NCBI GenBank assembly: GCA_002104905.1
Contig: MCFE01000487.1
Location: 1-64,000 of the forward strand
DNA: 64,000 nucleotides
Direction: 5' to 3'
DNA from: Basidiobolus meristosporus CBS 931.73
Lineage: Eukaryota; Basidiobolomycota; Basidiobolomycetes; Basidiobolales; Basidiobolaceae
In this document: positions 1 to 10,026 of the stretch, piece after piece
Layout of the letters: each line of letters begins with the position of its first letter
Position numbering within the stretch: the first letter of the stretch is position 1
Position numbers and translations under genes: made by a program
The notes under the pieces: model-generated
The model's input: the letters and a program-made list of their open reading frames with translations, nothing else
What the model was told of the DNA's origin: nothing
The model's database searches: none

Positions 1-845
1 CTCCATATGTGAATGATCTTATTAGAGCTGCTAATAACCTAGAAACATTGGAAGAGACTAAATCAAGCCTATCCAAGGAGTTCAAGATGTCCAATCCAGG
101 AGAACTAAGTTACTACTTGGGGATAAAGTTCTCCATAGACAGAAGTGCCCAGACTATCACCCTAAGCCAATCCAAGTATATTCAAGATATACTAAAGAAG
201 TACCAAATGGAAGAATGTAAACTGGCAGCCACCCCAATGGAGACAAACCTTAACTTGGTCAAAACTCAACCAAATCAAGAGAGCTTGGTGCCATCTGAAA
301 GCCCTGACTTTCCTTATCAATATATGGTTGGCAGTCTGATGTATTTCATACTTGGGACATGTCCAGATATCTCATATTCAGTGGGAGTTGTCAGCCGACA
401 TAATCAGAACTATAGATCTGATCATATTGCAGCAGTTAAGTGGATTTTTAGATACCTAAAAGGTACTGCTGATATCTGCTTAAGATACACATATAAGGAT
501 TCAGAACAGGATCTTGTGGGATACTTTGATGCTGATTGAGGACAAAACTTGGAAGATAGAAGATCCACCACAAGATACACCCTTCTTTACTGCAAAGGAG
601 TAATTTCATGGAACTCAAGAAAGCAACCAACCGTAGCACTTTCCACCACAGAGGCAGAGTATATGGCAGCCTGTGAAGCTACAAAAGAAGCAATGTGGTC
701 AAGAAAGCTTTTTACAGATTTAGGACTATGTCAAAAAACGCCTATTACTTTACTTCAAGATAATCAAGGATGTATACAATTAGGTAGAAATCCAACTTTT
801 CATGCTAGAACTAAGCACATAGATATTAGACATCATTTCATACGT
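1..845 (+). mobile_element. Copia pol remnant, RT end and RNase H
   Basis: This is the 3' part of a Ty1/copia polyprotein, cut by the window edge. It encodes the end of reverse transcriptase (NNLETLEETK, YYLGIKFSID) and the RNase H region (STTEAEYMAACEA, ARTKHIDIRHHF), closely matching the full-length copy at 2808-7492. The tryptophan of the expected DADW motif has become a TGA stop at 537-539, and the frame then continues. The copy is split at 845/846 by another element and resumes at 1925-2080, ending in the usual MNI stop and GTGGGAG tract before its LTR at 2081. Inactive remnant. Confidence 0.9.
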
Positions 846-1924
846 TGTGGTGGTGTATAAGTCCAAAGGGCAAAATACGGCCAACACTTCTCAAGTGTGA
901 ATGTCTGTGGGGTGTTCACTGGGTACAATAACCTCTGGCAAAAGCTTGCTAGGAATACTGGGTCTTTTGTCTAATCTAATGTGATGGGGAATAAAGCCTC
1001 AAGCTTGTCAAGGCAAAACTATTGAACTACAATCCCCAACTTGGTTGGCGTCTTAACAAAAGTTTATAATGGCTTCAACATCCTTTGAGATGACATTGTA
1101 CTAAAGCTTCCAAAGTCAAAACAACTGTAAACTCCACCAACAGGGACTTGATAAGAATGCAGCTTTGACCAATAGTTACAAAGACTGAAAAGCATCTTTG
1201 CCTGTACAAGAACAAACTTGGGAAAACAAACAAATATAATAAGATATACCTACTCTGAGTATTCCTCACAAGTAGTGCCTCCAAGGTCAGTTGGCTGTCA
1301 GCATGGTTTCCTGGGAGTATTGTCAGGTCTGAGTCAGAAAATAGTGGTAATAGGCAGCAGTGATCTCACTAATCAATAAGTTGGAATATTGGAAGAGGGA
1401 TGATTTATTTTAAGGGATAGCCTCCCTTATATACTTTTTTGCTGCTCAAATTCTTGCTAGAAAATACTTTCCGGAAGTTTCCAGAAGGTAGTAGACAGCC
1501 AATCATGTCATTGTGTACTAAAAATAGTGCAAATTCTTGGCAGATTGTTCTATGAGACATAGTATCACCTAGCCAATCAGGTAGTGGTAATATGAAACCC
1601 CTGTGTCATGTGGTTGCCTCTTATGGTAGTAGGAAAGGAGGGTTATGAAACCAAGATGGTCACATGACATGGGCACTGTTGGGGTACTTGCCTTATATGG
1701 TAACTATCTTATCTTGGCATCTTGGCAAGGGATAAGAATAGCTTGTGCAATGGGTTAATAGTGACAAATAGTTTGTCAGGTCACATAGTAATAATTACAT
1801 AAACAAAATAGGAAATATTGCAAATTTGGGATAATACTAATATAGGGGGGGTAATCCTTTTTAGGGAAGTGAGCATATGAGAATGAGCACATCTGCCTGT
1901 GGGTGTCACTGTGACCCCACTACA
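846..1924 (-). mobile_element. Solo LTR (about 1.08 kb) inserted in Copia
   Basis: The RNase H sequence is interrupted exactly here. The insert begins TGTGGTGGTG and ends CCCCACTACA, the TG..CA ends of an LTR, and is flanked by ACGT (842-845) and ATGT (1925-1928), a 4-bp target duplication with one change. Read on the minus strand it has a promoter-like AAAAAGTATATAAGGGAGG around 1425-1440, so I place the LTR on that strand. No coding sequence is visible. The TATA region and a CTTCTGGAAACTTCC stretch resemble the chromovirus LTRs at 28462 and 61962, so it may be a distant relative. Confidence 0.7.
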
Positions 1925-2080
1925 ATGTGAAGCTACAGAGAGTAACTTAGTTAGCTTAGTTTACTGTCCTTCAGATGAAATGATTGCAGACATATTTACC
2001 AAATCATTAGCTAGAGACAAGTTTGAATATCTTAGGTCAGAATTAGGACTAGTCAGTATGAACATTTAGCTGAGTGGGAG
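1925..2080 (+). mobile_element. Copia pol 3' end, continuation
   Basis: This is the second half of the RNase H remnant after the inserted LTR. It encodes the Copia C-terminus (MIADIFTKSLARDKFEYLR) and ends with the GAGTGGGAG polypurine tract directly before the LTR at 2081. Confidence 0.85.
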
Positions 2081-2429
2081 TGTTGTAAAAAATTCAAGTT
2101 TCCACTTAAATATTCACCTAACTTATTCACTTAGATCATTACCTTCATATCCTAGAGAATACTGACCAAGTTCCTTATTGGGATTTACTTAGAATATTCT
2201 CACCAAAATACCAGGTACCCAGAACATGAAAATTCTCAAAGTTGTCCAAATAGCCCCAAACTCAGCACACATGTTCTTGGGACCTTCCTTAACCTATTCT
2301 ACATGTTTGCTATGCCAAGACCAGGTAAAATTACAAATACTACTTTTACATTCAATAAATCATTAAGTGAAAACCACATAATCTACTTGTCCTCCCAATC
2401 ACTTCCAATATCTCCAAGACTCTTACAAC
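2081..2429 (+). repeat. Copia LTR
   Basis: A 349-bp LTR of the window's main Copia family. It starts TGTTGTAAAAA right after a polypurine tract and ends CTCTTACAAC. It is the 3' LTR of the remnant to its left. The right edge joins directly to an RNase H fragment of another copy, without the final A. Confidence 0.85.
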
Positions 2430-2807
2430 GCCTTTACTGTTAAGGAGTAATATCATGGAATTTGAGAAAGCAACCAACTGTAGCACTTTCCACCACAGAG
2501 GCAGAGTATATGACAGCCTGTGAAGCTACAAAAGTAGCAATGTGGTTAAGAAAGCTTTTTACTGATCTAGGCCTATGTCAAGAAATTCCTATTACTTTAT
2601 TTCAAGATAATCAAGGATATATACAGTTAGGTGGAAATCCAACTTTTCATACTAGAACTAAGCACATAGAAATTGGACATCATTTAATATGTGAAGCTCT
2701 AGAGAATAACTCAGTTAGCTTAGTTTACTGTTCTTCAGATGAAATGATTGCAGACCCAGTTATCAAACCATTAGCTATAGACAAGTTTGAATATCTTAGG
2801 TCTAAAT
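2430..2807 (+). mobile_element. Copia RNase H fragment (older copy, left half)
   Basis: An RNase H-region fragment with the motif ALSTTEAEYMTACEA runs up to 2807, where the full-length element is inserted. The same older copy resumes at 7493. It carries several amino-acid differences from the consensus (for example ADPVIKPLA for ADIFTKPLA), so it has decayed longer. Confidence 0.85.
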
Positions 2808-3156
2808 TGTTGTAAAAATTTGTAATTCCACCTAAATATTCACCTAACTTAGTCACTTAGATCGTCACCTTCAAATCCTAGAGAATACTGACCAAATTCC
2901 TTGTTGGGATTTACTTAGAATATTTTCACCAAAATACCAGGTACCCAGAACATGAAAATTCTCAAAGTTGTCCAAACAGCCCCAAACTTTGCACACATGC
3001 TCTTGGGACCTTCTGTAACTTATTCTACGTATTTGTAATGCCAAGACCATGTAAAAATATAAATATTACTTTTACATTCATTAAATCATTGAGTGAAAAC
3101 CACATAATCTACTTGTTCTCCAAATCACTTCCAATATCTCCAAGACTCGTACAACA
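2808..3156 (+). repeat. 5' LTR of full-length Copia
   Basis: A 349-bp LTR from TGTTGTAAAAATT to TCGTACAACA, with TG..CA ends. It pairs with the 3' LTR at 7144-7492. Confidence 0.93.
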
Positions 3157-3168
3157 GGTTATGAGCCC
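3157..3168 (+). other. Copia primer-binding site (half tRNA-iMet type)
   Basis: Immediately after the 5' LTR the sequence GGTTATGAGCCC is complementary to the anticodon stem-loop of eukaryotic initiator tRNA-Met (GGGCUCAUAACC). Drosophila copia and yeast Ty5 prime from a tRNA-iMet cleaved in the anticodon loop. The sequence therefore points to half-tRNA priming rather than use of the tRNA 3' CCA end. Confidence 0.75.
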
Positions 3169-3187
3169 CAAGCTGTCACTCTCTGCA

Positions 3188-6100
3188 ATGTCTACTACTG
3201 CTATTACTGGAAATTTTCCCTCTGCTGAAAAGTTGGATGGCTCTGACTACCAAGTGTGGAAGGTGAAGATGAAGATGCTGCTACAAGAAAGAGGCCTTTG
3301 GGATATTGTCATGGGAGAAGAATGCCCTCCTAAAAATGTGGGAGAGGAAGCCTTAAAGTACCAGAAGAAAGAACAAAGTGCCTTTAACTGCATTTGCCTT
3401 AATGTCAAGGACAAATTGCTAATTCAATGCTCAAGAGCAAAAACGGCAAAGAATGCCTGGAAGGCATTAGAAGACACCTACCAGTTATGTTCAGCTGCCA
3501 AGAAAATGTATCTGAGAAGAAAATTCTTTACTACAAAGATGCTGCCAGGAGAAGAAATGAAAATTCTAATTAACAGAATTACCCTGCTGGTAGATGAGAT
3601 GGAATCTGTGGGCGTACCAACTACTGATGAGGATGTGATAGTTACCATCCTGAATAGCCTGACAGACAAGCTTCAGGGCCTTGTATCAGCCCTAGAGTCC
3701 AGAACTGAAGATTTGACCTTAAATTACGTATATGGAAGGCTCCTGGATGAAGAATTAAGAAAATCAAGCGCCAATAAGAAGGAAGAAGAAAATGCTTTAA
3801 TAAGCAATGATAACCAACAAAGGAGGTACCCAAGACTCTACAAAGGCAACAGCAACCTATTTTGCAACTACTGCAAAAGGAAAGGACACACATCAGACCG
3901 GTGTTTCAAAAAGAGAGATTATCAGCAAAAGAAGCCTGAATATGGAAATGCTGCAACAACTGAAGATAGGCTATTCATATCTGCACTAAATATGACCACA
4001 AACAAGGATTCTCAGACGTGGTATATTGACTCTGGAGCCTCTCAACACTTTACACACCAAAAAGAACTTTTTACCCAATATCAAGAAATTCCAATTAAGA
4101 AGGTTTTCATGGGTGACGATAGAACACTTGATGCAGTGAGAGAAGGAACTATCCAAGTAAGCCTAAGAAACAGTGAAGGAAGCCATACACTGACCTTTAA
4201 AGAAGTACTCTATGTACCAGAAATAGCCAAGAACCTACTCTCTGTAAGCAAGGCCACAGCAGAAGGACTCAGTTTCAGTTTTGACAATTCTGGATGCAGG
4301 ATCACTGATCAAAATGGTGCTCATATTGCTTCAGGCATCAGAGATCAGAATCTATACAAGTTGACTTATATTCCATCATATCTGGGAGCCAATAAAAGTA
4401 ACTTAAATGAAGAAACACCAATGCTTTGGCACAGGAGATTTGGACACATCAATTTTGATCATTTGCGTAAAATGATCAAAGATCAGCTAATTTCTGGAGT
4501 GAAAATTGATCCCCCAGCTAATTTGGAGCACTGTGAAGCCTGCATATATGGGAAACAAGCCAGACAACTGTTCACGAGCTCTGGGTTAATCAAAACTAAG
4601 AAAAAATTAGATCTAATTCACTCAGATCTGTGTGGACCTATGCAAAATTTATCCTTAGGCGGGATGAAGTATTTAATCACTATTATTGATTATTATGCAA
4701 GATACACATGGGTCTACTTCATGGAGAGAAAGAAAGAAGCTCTGTCTAAGCTCAGGGAGTTTAAAGCCATGGTGGAGAGAGAAACTGGTGAAAAAATCAA
4801 GAAAATACGCTCTGACAATGGTGGAGAATAAACCTCAAAACTCTTCATCCACTTCTGCAAAATTCATGGGATAAAGCAAGAGACTACTGTACCATACTCC
4901 CCACAGCAAAATGGAGTAGCAGAACAAGCTAACAGATCAATAATTGATATGGCAAGATCTATGATCCATGATCAAAAATTATCCTATGATTTTTGGGCGG
5001 AATCAGTTGCCACTGCTGTATATCTTAAAAATAGGAGTTATAACAGAATACTTTGTGATTCTACTCCATTTGAAGCCTGGTATGGATACAGACCAAGTGC
5101 AGAACATCTAAGAATATTTGGGTGTATAGCATATGCCAAAAAACTGGCCGGAAATCAGTCAAAATTTGAGCCAAAAAGTGTAAAATGCATATTTTTGGGC
5201 TACTGCAATGAGAGTAAGGCATACAGACTCTACAATACCGAAGCAAAGAAGCTGATCAAGTCCAGGGATGTGTTGTTTGATGAAAATTCAAAATTTTTAC
5301 AAAAAATGACATCAGATGATGACAAAAATTTGATCTCAAGTCCACCAATTGTCAGGATTGAATCAGAGCAAAACAATGAAAATTTTTTCACTCCAGAGGA
5401 CTCTACAACCGTGGTTCAGCCAGAATCAGTGCCCAGGAATATCCCAGAAGTGATCATTCCAGTATCAAATGCCTGGAGATCCAATCGGACAAGAAATAGC
5501 CCAAATTACTATATCAATGAGGGTACAAACTTAGCCTATGCCTATTCAGTCCATATTGATGAACCCCAGACTGTAAAAGAGGCCCTAAATAGCCCTCAGA
5601 CAAAGTTTTGGAGATCTACAATGACTGAGGAATATCAGGCCCTGATGGAAAATCAAACTTGGGACTTAGTCAAATTACCAATCAACCAAAAATCAATTGG
5701 ATGCAGACGGGTCTTCAAGACAAAATACTAGGCTGATGGCACAATTGAAAGATACAAAGCAAGACTTGTAGCCAAAGGATACTCTCAAACAAAAGGACTT
5801 GACTATACTGAGACCTTTGCACCGGTAGCCAAGTTTAATTCCATCAGATTAATATTGGCCATTGCAGCCAAATATAAGTTTTTTATTCATCAAATGGATG
5901 TAAAAACTGCATTTTTGAATGGAGAACTTGATGAGGACGTGTATATGAACCAGCCTGATGGGTTTGTTGACCAAGACAACCCCCATTTGGTCTGCAAGCT
6001 TAAAAAGTCACTATATGGTCTCAAACAATCACCAAGAGCCTGGAATTGCAAGATAGATTCTTATTTGGAATCCTTGAGTTTCAAAAGGAGTAATGCTGAC

Positions 6101-7132
6101 TATAGTATATATTATAAGCCAAATAGAGCAAATCCAGTTCTATTAGCTCTATATGCGGATGATCTTATTATAGCCACTAATAACCTAGAAACATTGGAAG
6201 AGACTAAATCCAGCCTATCTAAGGAGTTCAAGATGTCCAATCTAGGAGAACTTAGTTACTACTTAGGGATTAAGTTCTCCATAGACAGAAGTACCCAGAC
6301 TATTACCCTAAGCCAATCCAAGTATATTCAAGATATACTAAAGAAGTACAAAATGGAAGACTGTAAACTGGCAGCTACCCCAATGGAGACAAACCTTAAC
6401 TTGGTCAAAACTCAACCAAATCAAGAGAGCTTGGTGCCATCTGAAAGCCCTGACTTTCCTTATCAGTCTATGGTCGGCAGTCTGATGTATATCATGCTTG
6501 GAACACGTCCAGATATCTCATATTCAGTGGGAGTTGTCAGCCAACATAATCAGAACTATGGATCTGATCATATTGCAGCAGTTAAGCAAATTTTTAGATA
6601 CCTAAAAGGAACTGCTGATATCTGCTTAAGATACACTTATAAGGATTCAGAACAGGATCTTGTGGGATACTCTGATGCTGATTGGGGACAAAATTTGGAA
6701 GACAGAAGATCCACCACAGGATATACCTTTCTTTACTGTAAAGGAGCAATTTCATGGAATTCAAGAAAGCAGCCAATTGTTGCACTTTCTACTACAGAGG
6801 CAGAGTATATGGCAGCCTGTGAAGCTACAAAAGAAGCAATGTGGTTAAGAAAACTCTTTACAGATTTAGGCCTATGTCAAAAAACGCCTATTACTTTATT
6901 TCAAGATAATCAAGGATGTATGCAATTAGGTAGAAATCCACCTTTTCATGCTAGAACCAAGCACATAGATATTAGACATCATTTCATATGTGAAGCTATA
7001 GAGAATAAGTTAGTTAGCTTAGTTTACTGTCCTACAGATGAAATGATTGCAGACATATTTACCAAACCATTAGCTAGAGACAAGTTTGAATATCTTAGGT
7101 CAAAATTAGGACTAGTCAGTATGAACATTTAG
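3188..7132 (+). pseudogene. Copia gag-pol polyprotein, two nonsense codons
   Basis: A single frame of about 1,315 codons in Copia order. A gag region (KLDGSDYQVWKVKM) is followed by a CCHC knuckle (CNYCKRKGHTSDRC, residues about 226-239), protease (WYIDSGASQHF, Asp near 281), pre-integrase (LWHRRFGHINFDHL), integrase (HSDLCGP, SDNGGE), reverse transcriptase (MDVKTAFLNGELDEDVYM; YADD at 6152-6163) and RNase H (STTEAEYMAACEA). TAA at 4829-4831 falls just after the integrase SDNGGE, where the 60.9-kb copy reads TAT. TAG at 5729-5731 falls at the start of RT. No frameshifts are seen. I chose the ATG at 3188 because the one at 3161 lies in the primer site and the one at 3038 in the LTR. Confidence 0.93.
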
Positions 7133-7136
7133 CTGA

Positions 7137-7143
7137 GTGGGAG
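7137..7143 (+). other. Copia polypurine tract
   Basis: GTGGGAG abuts the 3' LTR. The same tract precedes the LTRs at 2081, 7535 and 9681 (GCGGGAG in the last), as expected for the plus-strand primer. Confidence 0.7.
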
Positions 7144-7492
7144 TGTTATAAAAATTCGTAATTCCACCTAAATATTCACCTAACTTAGTCACTTAGATCA
7201 TCACCTTCAAATCCTAGAGAATACTGACCAAATTCCGTGTCGGGATTTACTTAGAATATTTTCACCAAAATACCAGGTACCCAGAACATGAAAATTCTCA
7301 AAGTTGTCCAAACAGCCCCAAACTTTGCACACATGTTCTTGGGACCTTCCTTAATCTATTCTATGTGTTTGTAATGCCAAGACCATGTAAAAACATAAAT
7401 ACTACTTTTACATTCATTAAATCATTAAGTGAAAACCACATAATCTACTTGTTCTCCAAATCACTTCCAATATCTCCAAGACTCTTACAACA
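7144..7492 (+). repeat. 3' LTR of full-length Copia
   Basis: A 349-bp LTR starting TGTTATAAAAATT (one change from TGTTGT) and ending TCTTACAACA, followed by the TAAAT target duplication. Confidence 0.93.
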
Positions 7493-7880
7493 TAAATTAG
7501 GACTAGTTAGTATGAACATTTAGCTGAGTGGGAGTGTTGTAAAAATTATAAATCCACCTCAATATTCACCCAACTTAGTCACTTATACTATTACCTTCAA
7601 ATCATAGGGAATACTGACTAAAATCCTTGTTGGGATTTACTTAAAATATTGTCACCAAAATACCAGGTACCTAGAACATAAAAATTCTTGAAGTTGTCCA
7701 AACAGCCCCAAACTATGCACATATTTTCTTGGGAGCTTCTGTCGCCTATTTTATGTGTTTGTAACCTCAGGACAACATAAAAGTCTTAATACTAGTTTAC
7801 ATTCAATAATTCATTAGGTGAAAGCCACTTAATCTACTTGTCCTCCCAATAACTTCCTATATCTCCAAGACTCTTACAAC
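7493..7880 (+). mobile_element. Copia 3' end and LTR (older copy, right half)
   Basis: 7493-7534 completes the older Copia copy interrupted at 2807 (LGLVSMNI, stop, polypurine tract). 7535-7880 is its diverged 3' LTR (TGTTGTAAAAATTATAA to CTCTTACAAC). Its right edge runs straight into protease-region sequence of yet another copy. Confidence 0.85.
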
Positions 7881-8179
7881 TGATAGAGCACTTGATGCAG
7901 TGGGAGAAGGAACTATCCCAGTAAACCTTAGAAGCAGTGAAGGAAGCCATACACTGACCTTTAAAGAAGTACACTATGTACCTGAAATAGCCAAGAACCT
8001 ACTATCTGTAAGTAAGGCCACAGCAGAAGGACTCAGCTTCAGCTTTGACAATTCTGGATGCAGGATCACTGATCAATATGGTGCTCATATTGCTTTGGGT
8101 ATGAGAGAGCAGAATCTGTGTAAGTGACTTATATTCCATCATATCTGGGGGCCAATATAAGTAACTTGAATGAAGAAAC
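7881..8179 (+). mobile_element. Copia protease/pre-integrase fragment
   Basis: Matches the full-length copy from about 4117 to 4420 (LTFKEVHYVPEIAKNLLS, FDNSGCRITDQ). It is interrupted at 8179 by a solo LTR and continues at 8530. Confidence 0.85.
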
Positions 8180-8529
8180 TGTTGTAAAAATTCGTATTTT
8201 CCACCTAAATATTCACCTAACTTAGTCACTTAGATCATTACCTTCAAATCCTAGAGAATACTGACCAAATTCCTTGTCGGGATTTACTTAGAATATTTTC
8301 ACCAAAATACCAGGTACCCAGAACATGAAAATTCTCAAAGTTGTCCAAACAGCCCCAAACTTTGCACACATGTTCTTGGGACCTTCCTTAGCCTATTCTA
8401 CGTGTTTGTAATGCCAAGACCATGTAAAAGTATAAATACTACTTTTACATTCAATAAATCATTAAGTGAAAACCACATAATCTACTTGTTCTCCAAATCA
8501 CTTCCAATATCTCCAAGACTCTTACAACA
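8180..8529 (+). repeat. Copia solo LTR with GAAAC duplication
   Basis: A complete 350-bp LTR flanked on both sides by GAAAC (8175-8179, 8530-8534) within Copia coding sequence. The perfect duplication and the continuous flanking gene show a solo LTR left after LTR-LTR recombination of an inserted element. Confidence 0.93.
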
Positions 8530-9680
8530 GAAACACCATTGCTTTGACACAGGAGATTTGGACACATCAATTTTGATTATTTGCACAAAATGATCAAAGA
8601 TTAGCTAATTTCTGGAGTAAAAATTGATCCCCCAGCTAGTTTGGAGCACTGTGAGCCTGCAAAGATGGGAAAGGAGCCAGACAGCTGTATATGTGGATGA
8701 TCTTATTATAGCCGCTAATAACCTAGAAACATTGGAACAGACTAAATCCAGCCAATCTGAAGAGTTCAAGATGTCCAATCTAGGAGAACTAAGTTACTAC
8801 TTGGGGATAAAGTTCTCCATAGACAGAAGTGCCCAGACTATCACCCTAAGCCAATACAAGTATATTCAAGACATACTAAGGAAGTAACAATTGGAAGACT
8901 GTGAACAGGCAGCTACCCCAATGGCAATAAGCCTCAACTTGGTCAAACACCTCCAAATCAAGAGCACTTGGTGCCATCTGAAAGCCCTGACTTTCCTTAT
9001 CAATATATAATCAGCAGTCTGGTGTCTATCATGCTTAGAATATGTTCAGATATCTCATATTCAGTGGGAGCTGTCAGCCAGCATGATCAGAACTATGGAT
9101 CTGATCACATTGGAGCAGTTGAGCAGATTTTTAGATATCCAAAGGAAACTGCTGATATCTGCTTAAGATACACCTATAAGGATTCAAAACAACATCTTGT
9201 GGGATACTCAGATGTCAATTGGCAATAAAATTGAGAGGACAGAAGATTAACCACAGAATACACCTTTCTTTACTGTTAAGGAGTAATTTCATGGAACTCA
9301 AGAAAGCAACCCACTGTAGCACTTTCCACCACAGAGGCAGAGTATATGGCAGCCTGTGAAGCTACAAAAGAAACAATGTAGCTAAGAAAGCTTTTTACTG
9401 ATCTAGGCCTATGTCAAAAAATGCAGATTACTTTATTTCAAGATAGTCAGGGATGTATAAAACTAAGTAGAAATCCAACCTCTCATACTGAAACTAAGCA
9501 CATAGTTGTTAAACATTATTTCATGTGTGAAGCTATAGAGAACAGCTTAGTTAGCTTAGCTTACTGTCCTTCTGATGAAATGATTGCAGACCCAGTTATC
9601 AAACAATTAGCTAAAGAAAAGTTTGAATATCTTAGGTCAAAATTACAACTAGTAAATATGAGCATTTAGTTGAGCGGGAG
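8530..9680 (+). mobile_element. Internally deleted Copia remnant
   Basis: 8530-8685 is the pre-integrase region (GDLDTSILII frame, LEHCEP in another). At about 8686 it jumps directly to the reverse transcriptase YVDDLIIAANN motif, so the integrase core and half of RT (full-length positions about 4567-6151) are missing. RT and RNase H follow with several stops and frameshifts up to the polypurine tract at 9674-9680. Confidence 0.87.
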
Positions 9681-10026
9681 TGTTGTAAAATTTGAAATTC
9701 CACCTCAATATTCACCTGACTTATTCACTTGGATCATTGCCTTCAGATCCTAGGGAACACTGAATAAACTTGTTGTTGAGATTTACTTAGAATATTTTCA
9801 CCAATACAGCAGGTACCCTGACCATGAAAATTCTCCAAGTTGTCCAAGCAGCCCCAAACTTTGCACACATGTTCTTGGGACCTTCTTTAGCCTATTCTAC
9901 ATGTTTTTAATGCCAGGATTATGTAAAAGTAATGTTACTACTTTTACACTAAAAAGTCACTAAGTGAGAACCACATAATCTACTTGTCCTCCCAAGTCAC
10001 TTCCAATATCTCCAAAACTCTTAAAA
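9681..10026 (+). repeat. Copia 3' LTR, diverged
   Basis: LTR of the deleted copy to its left, from TGTTGTAAAATTTGAAATTCC to about CTCTTAAAATA. It is the most diverged LTR of this array; the right end is not sharply defined. Confidence 0.8.

Larger units (their letters stand above)
2808..7492 (+). mobile_element. Full-length Ty1/copia retrotransposon
   Basis: A complete 4,685-bp Copia element. It has a 5' LTR (2808-3156), primer site (3157-3168), a single gag-pol frame ending at 7132, a polypurine tract (7137-7143) and a 3' LTR (7144-7492). A perfect 5-bp duplication, TAAAT, lies at 2803-2807 and 7493-7497, so this is a genuine insertion, landing in an older Copia copy. By eye the two LTRs differ at about 16 of 349 positions, mostly transitions, so it is not very recent. 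Two in-frame stops in pol make it non-autonomous as it stands. Confidence 0.95.
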
